Part shown: piece after piece, positions 15,115 through 23,466 of the stretch
How positions within the stretch are numbered: position 1 is the stretch's first letter
Layout of the letters: each line of letters begins with the position of its first letter
Assembly (NCBI RefSeq): GCF_008929045.1
Contig: NZ_VFAH01000002.1
Location: forward strand, 434,001 to 498,000
Length of the DNA stretch: 64,000 bases
Source of the DNA: Noviherbaspirillum aerium
Lineage (GTDB): Bacteria > Pseudomonadota > Gammaproteobacteria > Burkholderiales > Burkholderiaceae_D
Direction of reading: 5' to 3'
Translations under genes and position numbers: made by a program
Notes under the pieces: generated by a model
The model's input: only the letters and a program-made list of their open reading frames with translations
Databases searched by the model: none
Told to the model about the DNA's origin: nothing

Positions 15115-17940
15115 TTAATTCGCGACTTCCCGCAATATCCTCCCTCCTCCAAAACTTCCCTGCTCCGGCACCTCACCGCCAGGCATGACGCGTATCGCGC
15201 AATACTTGAATTCCGGGATCTTGCCGAAGGGATCGAGCGCGGGATTGGTCAGCTTGTTGATGGCGGCTTCGTAGTAGCAGAACGGCACGAACACCGCTCC
15301 CGGCGGCGTGCCTTCATCGGCGCGCGCATAGAGCGAGACCTGACCGCGCCGTGACTGCAGCGTGACGAGCTCGCCGGGCTTGACGCCGATCTGCGCCAGG
15401 TCGAGCGGATGCAGCAGCGCCACGGGATCGGGTTCGATCGCATCGAGCACGGTGGCGCGGCGTGTCATGCTGCCGGTGTGCCAGTGTTCGAGCTGGCGGC
15501 CGGTGATCAGCACGTTCGGATATTCGGCATCGGGCTTTTCCGCGGCGGGGATGATGTCGGCCGGCATGAAGCGGGCCTTGCCGCTGGCGGTGGGGAACTG
15601 CGCGGTGAACACCACGGGTTCACCCGCATCGCCTTCCTGCATGCAGGGATAGGTGACCGCATGCTCGCGCTGCAGCCGCTCCCAGGTAATGCCGGCGATG
15701 TTGGGCATGCTGCGCCGCATTTCATCGAACACCTCCGACACATCCGCATCATGCCATGCCAGGCCGATGCGCCTTGCGATCTGCTGGATGATCCACAAAT
15801 CCTGGCGCGCATCTCCCGGCGGATCGATCGCCTGCCGGCCGAGCTGCACCAGGCGGTCGGTGTTGGTGAAGGTGCCGGTCTTTTCCGGGAAGGCCGAGGC
15901 CGGCAGCACCACGTCGGCCAGATAGGCGGTCTCGGTCAGGAAGATGTCCTGCACTACGAGGAAATCGAGCGCGGCCATGGCTTCGCGCGCATGGTCGGCA
16001 TCCGGATCGGACATCGCCGGATTCTCGCCCATCACATACATGCCGCGCACCTTGCCCTGCAGGATCGCGTTCATCACCTCCACCACGGTGAGGCCGGGCT
16101 GGGGGTCGAGTTGCATGCCCCACAAGGCTTCGAACTTTTCGCGTGCGGCGGGGTTGTCCACGCGCTGGTAATCCGGATACATCATCGGGATCAGTCCGGC
16201 ATCGGATGCGCCCTGCACATTGTTCTGCCCGCGCAGCGGATGCAGGCCGGTGCCGGGGCGGCCGATCTGGCCGGTCATCAGGGCCAGCGCGATCAGGCAG
16301 CGCACATTGTCGGTGCCGTGCACATGCTGCGACACGCCCATGCCCCACAGGATCATCGAGCCCTTCGAGGTCGCATACAGACGCGCCACTTCGCGGATGA
16401 CATCGGCATCGATGCCGCAGACCGGCGCCATGCTTTCCGGGCTGTAGCCTTCGACATTCTTCTTCAGATCGTCATAGCCGATGGTGCGCGAGGCGATGAA
16501 GCCTTCATCCACCAGGCCCTCATGCACGATCACATGCATCATCGCATTGAGCAGCGCGACATCGGTATCGGCCTTGAACTGCAGGTAGCGGTGCGACAGG
16601 CGCGCCAGGTCGGAGCGGCGCGGGTCGGCGACGATCAATTTTGTGCCGTTCTTCACCGCGTTCTTGATCCAGGTCGCGGCGACCGGATGGTTCACCGTGG
16701 GATTGGCGCCGATCACCAGCACCACGTCGGCCTTCGTCACATCCATGACGGGATTGGATACCGCGCCCGAGCCGATGCCCTCGAGCAGCGCCGCCACCGA
16801 CGAGGCATGGCACAGCCGGGTGCAGTGATCGACATTGTTGCTGCCGAAGCCGGTGCGCACCAGCTTCTGGAACAGGTAGGCTTCCTCATTGCTGCCCTTG
16901 GCCGAACCGAAGCCGGCCAGCGCCTTTCCGCCATGCGCGGCGCGGATGCCGGCGAGCTGCCTGCCGACCAGGTCGAGCGCTTCTTCCCATGTCGCCTCGC
17001 GGAAGACTTCCGACACCCGATCCGGATCCATCGGCATGCCGGCGCGCTTGGGCGCATCGGCGCGGCGGATCAGCGGCATGGTCAGGCGCTGCGGATGATG
17101 CGCATAATCGAAACCGTAGCGGCCCTTGACGCACAGCCGCTTGTGATTGGCCGGTCCGTCGCGGCCTTCGACGTAAAGGATCTTGTTGTCTTTCACGTTG
17201 TAGGTCAGCTGGCAGCCCACGCCGCAATACGGGCACACCGAATCCACCTTCTTGTCCGGCACCGCCAGCGCGGCGTCGCGCGCCGGCATCAGCGCGCCGG
17301 TCGGGCAGGCCTGCACGCATTCGCCGCAGGCCACGCAGGTCGATGCGCCCATGGCGTCATCCATGTCGAACACGATCTTTTCGCCGCTGCCGCGATAGGC
17401 CAGGCCGATCACGTCGTTGACCTGTTCATCGCGGCAGGCGCGCACGCAGCGGGTGCACTGGATGCAGGCATCGAGATTGACGGCGATCGCCGGATGGCTG
17501 TGGTCCGCCGCCACCCGTTCGCGCGGCGCGAAGCGCGGCTTGCCCAGTGCCAGTTTTTCGGCCCACTGATCGACTTCGTTGTGGCGGGTATAGTCGGTTT
17601 CCGGCATGTCGGACTGCAGCAGTTCGATCACCAGCTTCTGCGCCTTCACCGCGCGCTCGCTGTCGGTCACCACCGTCATGCCGTTGGCCGGATGCCGGCA
17701 GCAAGACGGCGACAGCACCCGCTCGCCGCCGATCTCGACCACGCAGGCCCGGCAATTGCCCGCCGTGTCCAGGCCATCCATGTAGCACAGATGCGGAATA
17801 TCGATGCCTTCCCGCTTCGCAATCTGCAGGATGGTTTCGTTCGCGCCGCCGGTGACGCTGCGCCCGTTCAGTTCGAAGGTGACGGACGTTGCGGCAGCCG
17901 CTTCCCGCAGCAGCTGTTCATGGCGAAGGATGGCATTCAT
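15115..17940 (-). CDS. fdhA: Formate dehydrogenase, molybdenum-containing alpha subunit
   Basis: 941 residues, cytoplasmic NAD-linked type. Domains in order: an N-terminal NuoG-like [2Fe-2S] ferredoxin (CYMDGLDTAGNCRACVVEIG, about residues 52-75), a His/Cys-type cluster region, two [4Fe-4S] motifs (CIQCTRCVRAC and CVACGECVQACPTGA), a further [4Fe-4S] (CPYCGVGCQ) at the start of the molybdopterin domain, and the active site HCTRLCHASS, where a Cys replaces selenocysteine as Mo ligand. It oxidises formate to CO2 and passes electrons to the NADH-forming subunit encoded just upstream (four-base ATGA overlap). The accessory genes fdhD/fdsC are not in this window. Confidence 0.92.
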   Translation of the reverse strand: MNAILRHEQLLREAAAATSVTFELNGRSVTGGANETILQIAKREGIDIPHLCYMDGLDTAGNCRACVVEIGGERVLSPSCCRHPANGMTVVTDSERAVKAQKLVIELLQSDMPETDYTRHNEVDQWAEKLALGKPRFAPRERVAADHSHPAIAVNLDACIQCTRCVRACRDEQVNDVIGLAYRGSGEKIVFDMDDAMGASTCVACGECVQACPTGALMPARDAALAVPDKKVDSVCPYCGVGCQLTYNVKDNKILYVEGRDGPANHKRLCVKGRYGFDYAHHPQRLTMPLIRRADAPKRAGMPMDPDRVSEVFREATWEEALDLVGRQLAGIRAAHGGKALAGFGSAKGSNEEAYLFQKLVRTGFGSNNVDHCTRLCHASSVAALLEGIGSGAVSNPVMDVTKADVVLVIGANPTVNHPVAATWIKNAVKNGTKLIVADPRRSDLARLSHRYLQFKADTDVALLNAMMHVIVHEGLVDEGFIASRTIGYDDLKKNVEGYSPESMAPVCGIDADVIREVARLYATSKGSMILWGMGVSQHVHGTDNVRCLIALALMTGQIGRPGTGLHPLRGQNNVQGASDAGLIPMMYPDYQRVDNPAAREKFEALWGMQLDPQPGLTVVEVMNAILQGKVRGMYVMGENPAMSDPDADHAREAMAALDFLVVQDIFLTETAYLADVVLPASAFPEKTGTFTNTDRLVQLGRQAIDPPGDARQDLWIIQQIARRIGLAWHDADVSEVFDEMRRSMPNIAGITWERLQREHAVTYPCMQEGDAGEPVVFTAQFPTASGKARFMPADIIPAAEKPDAEYPNVLITGRQLEHWHTGSMTRRATVLDAIEPDPVALLHPLDLAQIGVKPGELVTLQSRRGQVSLYARADEGTPPGAVFVPFCYYEAAINKLTNPALDPFGKIPEFKYCAIRVMPGGEVPEQGSFGGGRILREVAN

Positions 17941-19676
17941 GGTGTGGCGGCTCCCTGTTCATCGAGCTCATGCGGAAAATACCGGATCACGCAGTCGACC
18001 GGATTCGGCGCGGCCTGGCCGAGGCCGCAGATGGACGCGTCGCGCATCACCAACGACAGGTCGGCCAGCAGTTCGAGATTCCATTGCGGCTGTTCGATCA
18101 AATCGAGCGCCTTGGCGGTGCCCACGCGGCAGGGCGTGCACTGGCCGCAGGATTCGTCCTTGAAGAACTTCATCATGTTGCGCGCCGCGGCGCTGGCGCT
18201 GTCATGGTCGGACAGCACGATCACCGCCGCCGAGCCGATGAAGCAGCCGTACGGCTGCAGCGTATCGAAATCGAGCGGGATGTCGTTCAACGACGCCGGC
18301 AGGATGCCGCCGGAAGCGCCGCCCGGCAGGTAGGCGTAGAACCGGTGGCCCGGCAGCATGCCGCCGCAGTACTCGTCGATCAGCTCTTGTATGGTGATGC
18401 CGGCGGGCGCGAGATGCACTCCCGGCTTGCTGACGCGGCCGGATACCGAAAACGAGCGCAGCCCCTTGCGGCCGCGGCGGCCATGCGATGCAAACCAGGC
18501 GCCGCCCTTGCTCAGGATTTCCGGCACCCAGTACAGGGTTTCGAAGTTGTGCTCCAGCGTCGGCCTTCCGAACAGGCCGACCTGCGCCACGTAAGGCGGC
18601 CGCAGCCGCGGCATGCCGCGCTTGCCTTCAATCGATTCGATCATCGCCGATTCCTCGCCGCAGATATACGCGCCGGCGCCGCGCCGCAGATGGATCTCAG
18701 GCATGCCGCTCATGGGCGGATCGGCCCTGAGACTGTCGAGTTCGGCGGAGAGCAGCGCGCGGCAGCCGTGGTATTCGTCGCGCAGGTAGACGTAGATGGC
18801 TTCGATGCCCACCGCCCAGGCGGCGATCAGCATGCCTTCGAGGAAGCGGTGCGGATCGCGTTCGAGATAGCTGCGGTCCTTGAAGGTGCCGGGTTCGCCT
18901 TCATCGATGTTGACGGCCATCAGGCGCGGTCCGGGCTCGTTGCGCACGATGCGCCATTTGCGGCCGGCCGGGAACCCCGCGCCGCCCAGGCCGCGCAGGC
19001 CGGAGTCTTCCATCGCTGCGATCACCGCATCGACGCTGCGCGCGCCGGAGAGGCATTCCTTCAACAGGCGGTAGCCGCCCTGCGCGACATAAGCCGCATG
19101 GTCGACATAAGCGCCGGGCACATGCTGCGTCTGCCCGGCGCCGACCGCCGCCAGGACATTCTCGACAGCGGCTCTTGCCACCGGCAACTGGCCGACCACG
19201 GCCACCGGCGCCTGTTCGCAGCGGCCGACGCAGGGCGCCGCCATCACGCGCACTTCGGCGCCGAGCAGACCGGGAAGCCGCTCCAGCAGATCGCCGGCGC
19301 CCGCCATTTCGCAGGACAGGCTTTGGCAGACGCGCACCGTCAGTGCCGGCACCTGCGGCGCGACGCCGTCCCCATTGTGCGCATCATGCCGCACCACGTC
19401 GAAGTGGTGATAGAAGCTCGCCACTTCATATACCTCGGCCTGGCTCATGCGCATTTCCTGCGCCAGCGCGGCGAGGTGCGCGGTGGATAGCTGGCGGTAG
19501 CGATCCTGCAGCAGATGCAGATGCTCGATCAGGAGGTCGCGCCGGCGCGGCCGGTCGCCGAGCAGCTGCTGCACTTCCAGCAGCGCGCCGGGCTCGACCC
19601 GGCGCCCTTTCGGCGCCTGGCGCCGGCGCTGGCGGCTTGGCGCCAGTGGCTGGATGGGAATGACTCGCTGGTCCAT
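17937..19676 (-). CDS. fdsB: NAD-dependent formate dehydrogenase, fused NuoE-NuoF-like (gamma-beta) subunit
   Basis: 579 residues that join two subunits often encoded separately. Residues about 30-180 are a NuoE/FdsG-like thioredoxin-fold [2Fe-2S] domain (CQSLSCEMAGAG and APCVGRCEQAPVA carry the four Cys). The rest is a NuoF/FdsB-like flavoprotein with the FMN/NADH glycine-rich GLRGLGGAGFPAGRKW, INIDEGEPGTFKDR and the [4Fe-4S] motif ESCGQCTPCRVG. It reduces NAD+ with electrons from FdhA. ATG 19676 is preferred to ATG 19727 because the latter lies inside the palindromic operator. First gene of the operon. Confidence 0.88.
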   Translation of the reverse strand: MDQRVIPIQPLAPSRQRRRQAPKGRRVEPGALLEVQQLLGDRPRRRDLLIEHLHLLQDRYRQLSTAHLAALAQEMRMSQAEVYEVASFYHHFDVVRHDAHNGDGVAPQVPALTVRVCQSLSCEMAGAGDLLERLPGLLGAEVRVMAAPCVGRCEQAPVAVVGQLPVARAAVENVLAAVGAGQTQHVPGAYVDHAAYVAQGGYRLLKECLSGARSVDAVIAAMEDSGLRGLGGAGFPAGRKWRIVRNEPGPRLMAVNIDEGEPGTFKDRSYLERDPHRFLEGMLIAAWAVGIEAIYVYLRDEYHGCRALLSAELDSLRADPPMSGMPEIHLRRGAGAYICGEESAMIESIEGKRGMPRLRPPYVAQVGLFGRPTLEHNFETLYWVPEILSKGGAWFASHGRRGRKGLRSFSVSGRVSKPGVHLAPAGITIQELIDEYCGGMLPGHRFYAYLPGGASGGILPASLNDIPLDFDTLQPYGCFIGSAAVIVLSDHDSASAAARNMMKFFKDESCGQCTPCRVGTAKALDLIEQPQWNLELLADLSLVMRDASICGLGQAAPNPVDCVIRYFPHELDEQGAATP

Positions 19677-19709
19677 GGTATTGGTCCGGTTCAATGTTTT
19701 GGGCTGCAA

Positions 19710-19729
19710 ATATGCAAGTTTTTGCATAT
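19710..19729. promoter_or_regulatory. Palindromic operator candidate in front of the formate dehydrogenase operon
   Basis: ATATGCAA and TTGCATAT arms around a short T-rich centre. It matches the site at 20000-20019 at 15 of 20 positions, including the shared TTTTGCAT half. Location just upstream of the fdh operon suggests it binds the divergent regulator encoded at 20019. Confidence 0.6.
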
Positions 19730-19801
19730 CATGGGCTGGTTTTTTACTATGCTCCTGTTCTGTACAGACAAGACTGCCGGAGGTTACGGATGCGGCCGGT
19801 T

Positions 19802-19922
19802 ACCCTCTTTTCCCGCGGGCGAGAGAAGGGCTGAGGTTTGAGGGCGGCTGCAAAGCCGCAGCAGGTCTTGGCATACCCCCTCATCCCCGGCCCTTCTCCC
19901 GCCTGCGGGAGAAGAGAGCCAA
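19802..19922. repeat. Inverted pair of REP-like palindromes
   Basis: Two imperfect palindromes (around TTCCCGCGGGCGAGAGAAGG at 19810 and CTTCTCCCGCCTGCGGGAGA at 19893) face each other across a 40-base spacer that itself carries GCGGCTGCAAAGCCGC. The layout is that of a BIME-type pair of extragenic palindromes. A related single copy is at 55108-55133. They lie between the divergent fdh operon and its regulator. Confidence 0.6.
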
Positions 19923-19999
19923 CCGCATCAGCCCTGCATTGCAAAGCCTTGTTCAATACGTCTCTTTTGCGACTTTAACAGACCAATCCCTCCCCAGAA

Positions 20000-20019
20000 A
20001 TATGTATCCTTTTGCATAA
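20000..20019. promoter_or_regulatory. Second palindromic operator candidate, overlapping the regulator start
   Basis: Near-copy of the 19710-19729 site (ATATG...TTTTGCATA). It ends on the first base of the regulator's ATG, which suggests autorepression; occupancy here would block translation initiation or the proximal promoter. Confidence 0.55.
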
Positions 20020-21107
20020 TGTTGAAAATCACCCTCACCCCTCGCTGGCACGCCGGAAAATCGCAGCCCGGCACCCCCGCCCAGGTGATCGATACCTCGC
20101 TGCTGATCCGGCTTCTCACGCATATCGAGTCCCTCGGCTCGATCGCCTCGGCCGGCAGGGCCATGCATCTTTCCTACCGCCATGTCTGGGGCCTGCTTCG
20201 CGAGGCCGAAGCCGTGTTCGGCGCGACGCTGATCATCAAGCGCCCGGGGCACGGCACCCGCCTGAGCGACCTGGCCAACGCCCTGCTGCAGGCCGACCGC
20301 CGCATCCATGCGCGGCTGGCGCCGACGCTGGAGTCGCTGGCGTCCGAGATCGAAACGGAAATCCGCAAGGCGCTGCCGGCGCCTCCGGCCGCGCTGCGCC
20401 TGTTCGCCAGCCACGGCTTCGCGGTGGAGAGCCTGCTGGCCCTGATGCGCTCGCAGGAGTTTCCGGTGGAAGTGCGCTACCGCAACAGCACCGAGGCGCT
20501 CGCCGCGCTGGCCAATGATGAATGCGAGCTGGCCGGCTTCCATGTGCCGGTCGGCGAGTTCGAACGGGAAGCGCTTGGCCAGTACATGGCGTGGCTGTCG
20601 CCCGAGCACATGCTCATCGAACTGGCGACGCGGCGGCAAGGCTTGTTCGTTGCGCAGGGCAATCCGAAGGGCATCGCGGGCCTGCCGGACCTGGCGCGCA
20701 GCGACGTGCGCTTCGTCAACCGCCAGGGCGGCTCGGGCACGCGCATGCTGCTCGAGCTGATGCTCAGGAAAGAGGCATTGCCAGTGCAGCGAATCAATGG
20801 CTTTGAAACAGCGGAATTCACCCATGCGGCGGTGGCGGCCTACATCGCCGGCGGCATGGCCGATGTCGGCTTCGGGGTGGAGACGGCGGCGGCGCGCTTC
20901 GGGCTGCAGTTCATCCCACTGGCGGAGGAACGCTATTTCTTCGCGGTCAAGAAGAAGGCGCTCGATCTGCCGACGGTAACGACGGCCATCGGCCTATTGC
21001 GCTCGGAGGCTTTCCTGACGGCGGTATCGGGACTGAAGGGTTACGATGCTTCGGCGTCGGGCAGGGTGATCGGCGTGGAGGAAGCGTTTCAGGCAGAACG
21101 GGAATGA
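20019..21107 (+). CDS. LysR/ModE-type HTH regulator with periplasmic-binding-like ligand domain
   Basis: 362 residues. An N-terminal winged helix (residues about 25-90, LLTHIESLGSIASAGRAMHLSYRHVWGLL) resembles ModE/LysR DNA-binding domains. It is followed by a type II periplasmic-binding-like domain (residues about 125-345) with the oxyanion/molybdate-type FVNRQGGSGTRMLLELML motif. Divergent from the formate dehydrogenase operon, it is the obvious candidate regulator of that molybdoenzyme, sensing molybdate or a related anion. There is no clear ribosome site before ATG 20019 and no good alternative start, so the message may be leaderless or weakly translated. Confidence 0.8.
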   Translation: MLKITLTPRWHAGKSQPGTPAQVIDTSLLIRLLTHIESLGSIASAGRAMHLSYRHVWGLLREAEAVFGATLIIKRPGHGTRLSDLANALLQADRRIHARLAPTLESLASEIETEIRKALPAPPAALRLFASHGFAVESLLALMRSQEFPVEVRYRNSTEALAALANDECELAGFHVPVGEFEREALGQYMAWLSPEHMLIELATRRQGLFVAQGNPKGIAGLPDLARSDVRFVNRQGGSGTRMLLELMLRKEALPVQRINGFETAEFTHAAVAAYIAGGMADVGFGVETAAARFGLQFIPLAEERYFFAVKKKALDLPTVTTAIGLLRSEAFLTAVSGLKGYDASASGRVIGVEEAFQAERE

Positions 21108-21506
21108 CGGGAATGACCGGGGAAGGCAGTGCTTGTGGAGAGACGCATCCAACAAGCTTGCACCAGCCTGCATGCCCTCGTTAAACAAGGTGCGAGCAGT
21201 TGAGGATCATGCAAAGCTCTCGAAGTATCGAAAGAAACACCATATCGCTTTCGACATGGTCTGATGCCTGAACGGATGGACGTGTCCGGCACATTGATTT
21301 TAGAAAGCGCCGGGACAATATCATGCCGCTCAACAGCTGTTGCTCGTCAAGCGGCGTGCGCTCAAGGGCGAAGTCGCGCCGCTTGAACAAGAACCGTGGC
21401 TGGACTTCTCCCCAGTTCCTCCTCGAATTCTTCTTATGCCATCTCGCCTGCGGTGGATACTTTCCATTTCGCAGAGGACAGTATTTCGTTTACTTCATTA
21501 GACTCA
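21108..21506. other. Intergenic stretch with no gene I can support
   Basis: About 400 bases at the left border of the AT-richer T3SS island. Short open frames exist on both strands (21181-21390 minus, 21323-21526 plus) but have no ribosome sites, no recognisable motifs and ambiguous codon use; they may be degraded remnants. No hrp box or hairpin was seen. Confidence 0.4.
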
Positions 21507-22205
21507 CTAGACTTTCCAGTTCTTGAGTTCTTCTAAATTAATAAAACCATCAGTGTTACCATCAACATTATCGAAATCTTTGTTAAACAACATGAATGCT
21601 TCAATCAATGCAGGGTTATCAATATTAACGTATCCTTTGTTGTTAACAGATCTGTGATGCTCGATTGCCTCGCTAACGCGGTCTTTGTCCCATACTATGT
21701 CGCCATCGCTAAGCCCTCCATGACCTCCTTCCATAAACGCTACCAGACGCTCTTTAGCCTCCGGCTTCGGTATTGTTACCCGCGACATTGGATCCTTCCA
21801 ATGTCGATCCGGCGACGCCTTGTCCGCGTGTATGAATCCATTTTTAATAGCCGCGTCAATATCATCTCCGCCAAGTATTTTGTCATGCACACCGTTACCC
21901 TTGCCGTCGGCGGCATCTATCCGAGCTATTAGGCCATCCCACCTCAGTGCGTCAAACATCGCCTTTTCCCGATCGTTCACTTGAGTGACCCGGTCGCCGT
22001 TAGTGACAGTCCCTTTCTGCACCGCTTCCCACATCTGGTCGTATGTGAGAAACAACATGTCATTCCTCTTCATGAAATCCTTTAGCGCCACTGCGGTCTG
22101 ATAATCCGTCGGCGCAAAGTTACCGTCTTTGTCCTTCCTGAATTCCGGAACCTTAAAATTGTCCGGATCATACTTATGGGTTTTCCGGGTGACTGGATCA
22201 GGCAT
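21507..22205 (-). CDS. EF-hand-type calcium-binding-like protein, HrpL-box controlled, candidate T3SS substrate
   Basis: 232 residues, no signal peptide, no Cys. Two related halves can be seen, each with an aromatic/Gly block followed by an EF-hand-like loop. The second loop is canonical (DGNTDGFINLEE, near residue 220); the first (DGKGNGVHDKILGGDDID) is degenerate. The C-terminal half lines up with both repeats of the neighbour at 23467 (pattern L-x-A-F-x-GG-x-GL ... DG-x-I-x-x-x-(E/D)). ATG 22205 was chosen for AAGGAGAGCGGC directly upstream. An hrp box lies 93 bases upstream. This suggests a secreted effector, harpin or translocator-type protein (compare HrpK/NopX-like or XopAW EF-hand proteins); the family is unproven. 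Confidence 0.65.
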   Translation of the reverse strand: MPDPVTRKTHKYDPDNFKVPEFRKDKDGNFAPTDYQTAVALKDFMKRNDMLFLTYDQMWEAVQKGTVTNGDRVTQVNDREKAMFDALRWDGLIARIDAADGKGNGVHDKILGGDDIDAAIKNGFIHADKASPDRHWKDPMSRVTIPKPEAKERLVAFMEGGHGGLSDGDIVWDKDRVSEAIEHHRSVNNKGYVNIDNPALIEAFMLFNKDFDNVDGNTDGFINLEELKNWKV

Positions 22206-22298
22206 GCCGCTCTCCTTGAATTGGCAAATCGAAATTAACCCCAGCCACGCTTGAACAGGTAGGGGCCATGACGGTCGAGCCAATAGCTCTCATGATTC

Positions 22299-22326
22299 TG
22301 AGTGGCTGGCGGCGCGGATGAGTTCC
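22299..22326 (-). promoter_or_regulatory. hrp box (HrpL-type promoter)
   Basis: Minus strand reads GGAACT-N15-CCACTCA, 93 bases upstream of the EF-hand gene at 22205. The established HrpL consensus is GGAACC-N15/16-CCACNNA; only the sixth base differs, and the same T occurs in all four boxes of this window. Confidence 0.85.
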
Positions 22327-22440
22327 GGGCCAGGTCGTCAAGCATCGCAGGCCCGCGATGACCGGGAGGAATTTGAGACGACAGGTTCGGCAACGCCCCG
22401 GCCTGTGTTCAGGCCCGCCTGCCCGGGCGCAGTAAAGAAG

Positions 22441-23223
22441 CTATGCCATGTCGTGGCGCCAGGCGAGCGTGTTCCATGTCACGCCCACCCGCACATCGGT
22501 CTTCAATGTCACCAGCTCGCGCGACAGGAAGGCGTTGTCCCTGTCCTTGCGCAGCCGTTCGCCGAGCGCATCCTTGAGAATGCCGGCGCCGTTCATCACG
22601 CCTTCCAGCGTCCGGTAAGACTGCAGCAGCCTGGCCGCCGTCTTCTCGCCTACCTTCTGCACGCCGGGAATGCCGTGCGCCCTGTCGCCAACCAGGGCCA
22701 GGAAGTCGGCCAGCATGTCCGGCCCCACGCCGAAGCGCTGCTCCACCCAGGCGCGGTCGTGCGCCTCCGACTTGAAATGGTCCCACAGCACCGCGCCCTG
22801 TTCGATCAGCACATGCAGGTCCTTGTCGGTCGAGGCAACAATCGCCTGCCCCCGGCCTTCGCCCAGCCAGCGCAATACCACGGTGGCGATCACATCATCG
22901 GCTTCGACTTCCGGCACCGATACCACCGCCAGGCCCATGGCGGCAAGCGCCTCGTACAGATGCGGCAGCGCCCCGCGCAGGGCTTCGGGCGTGGAAGTGG
23001 CGTTCTTCTGGTATTCGGGATGGAGGGCATGGCGCCAGGTCGGTCCGCCATGGTCGAAGGCGGCAAGCGCATGGGTGGGCCGGTGCGTGGCCAGCAGGCG
23101 CTGGAACGAGGCGGTGGAGTTCCTGACGGCGGTTTCCGCCTTGTGCGGGGAATCCGGTTCCGGGCTGGCCTCATAGACCCGGCGGACAATGTTCAGGCCA
23201 TCGATGGCGAGGAGCTTGTGCAT
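22441..23223 (-). CDS. 5'-3' exonuclease (Xni/PolA-exo-domain-like flap endonuclease)
   Basis: 260 residues of the PolA N-terminal exonuclease family. It has LLAIDGLNIVRRVYE (first metal-binding Asp), a helical arch region, VEADDVIATVV and IVASTDKDLHVLI (acidic metal ligands), and a helix-hairpin-helix GDRAHGIPGVQKVGEKTAARLL for DNA binding. Such stand-alone enzymes process flap or structured DNA. It is a GC-rich housekeeping-type gene wedged between two AT-richer hrp-box genes, which suggests the island was assembled in pieces. ATG 23223. Confidence 0.88.
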   Translation of the reverse strand: MHKLLAIDGLNIVRRVYEASPEPDSPHKAETAVRNSTASFQRLLATHRPTHALAAFDHGGPTWRHALHPEYQKNATSTPEALRGALPHLYEALAAMGLAVVSVPEVEADDVIATVVLRWLGEGRGQAIVASTDKDLHVLIEQGAVLWDHFKSEAHDRAWVEQRFGVGPDMLADFLALVGDRAHGIPGVQKVGEKTAARLLQSYRTLEGVMNGAGILKDALGERLRKDRDNAFLSRELVTLKTDVRVGVTWNTLAWRHDMA

Positions 23224-23466
23224 GAGGCGAAGTTTAGCGCATCAGGCGGCGACACTTCGCGGGAGACAACGCCCGCATCGGAAAAGGACGCAGGCAGCCG
23301 CGTTCATGCCGGCTGCCTGCATACCACAGGAAGAACTGCAATGGTGACTTGGAAATGGCGCTTTCCGGCGCGAGAACCGCAAGCGCAGACCTGCCGGACT
23401 GGTCTGGCCGTGCTTTTCCCTCAGCAAGCGATTGGCATCAATAATGTCGTCATCTGGTCTCGTCGC

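Noticed and set aside
15409-18333. 974-codon plus-strand open frame
   Set aside because: It mirrors fdhA on the other strand; the minus strand has all Fe-S and molybdopterin motifs, and the plus frame is His/Arg/Gln-rich noise.
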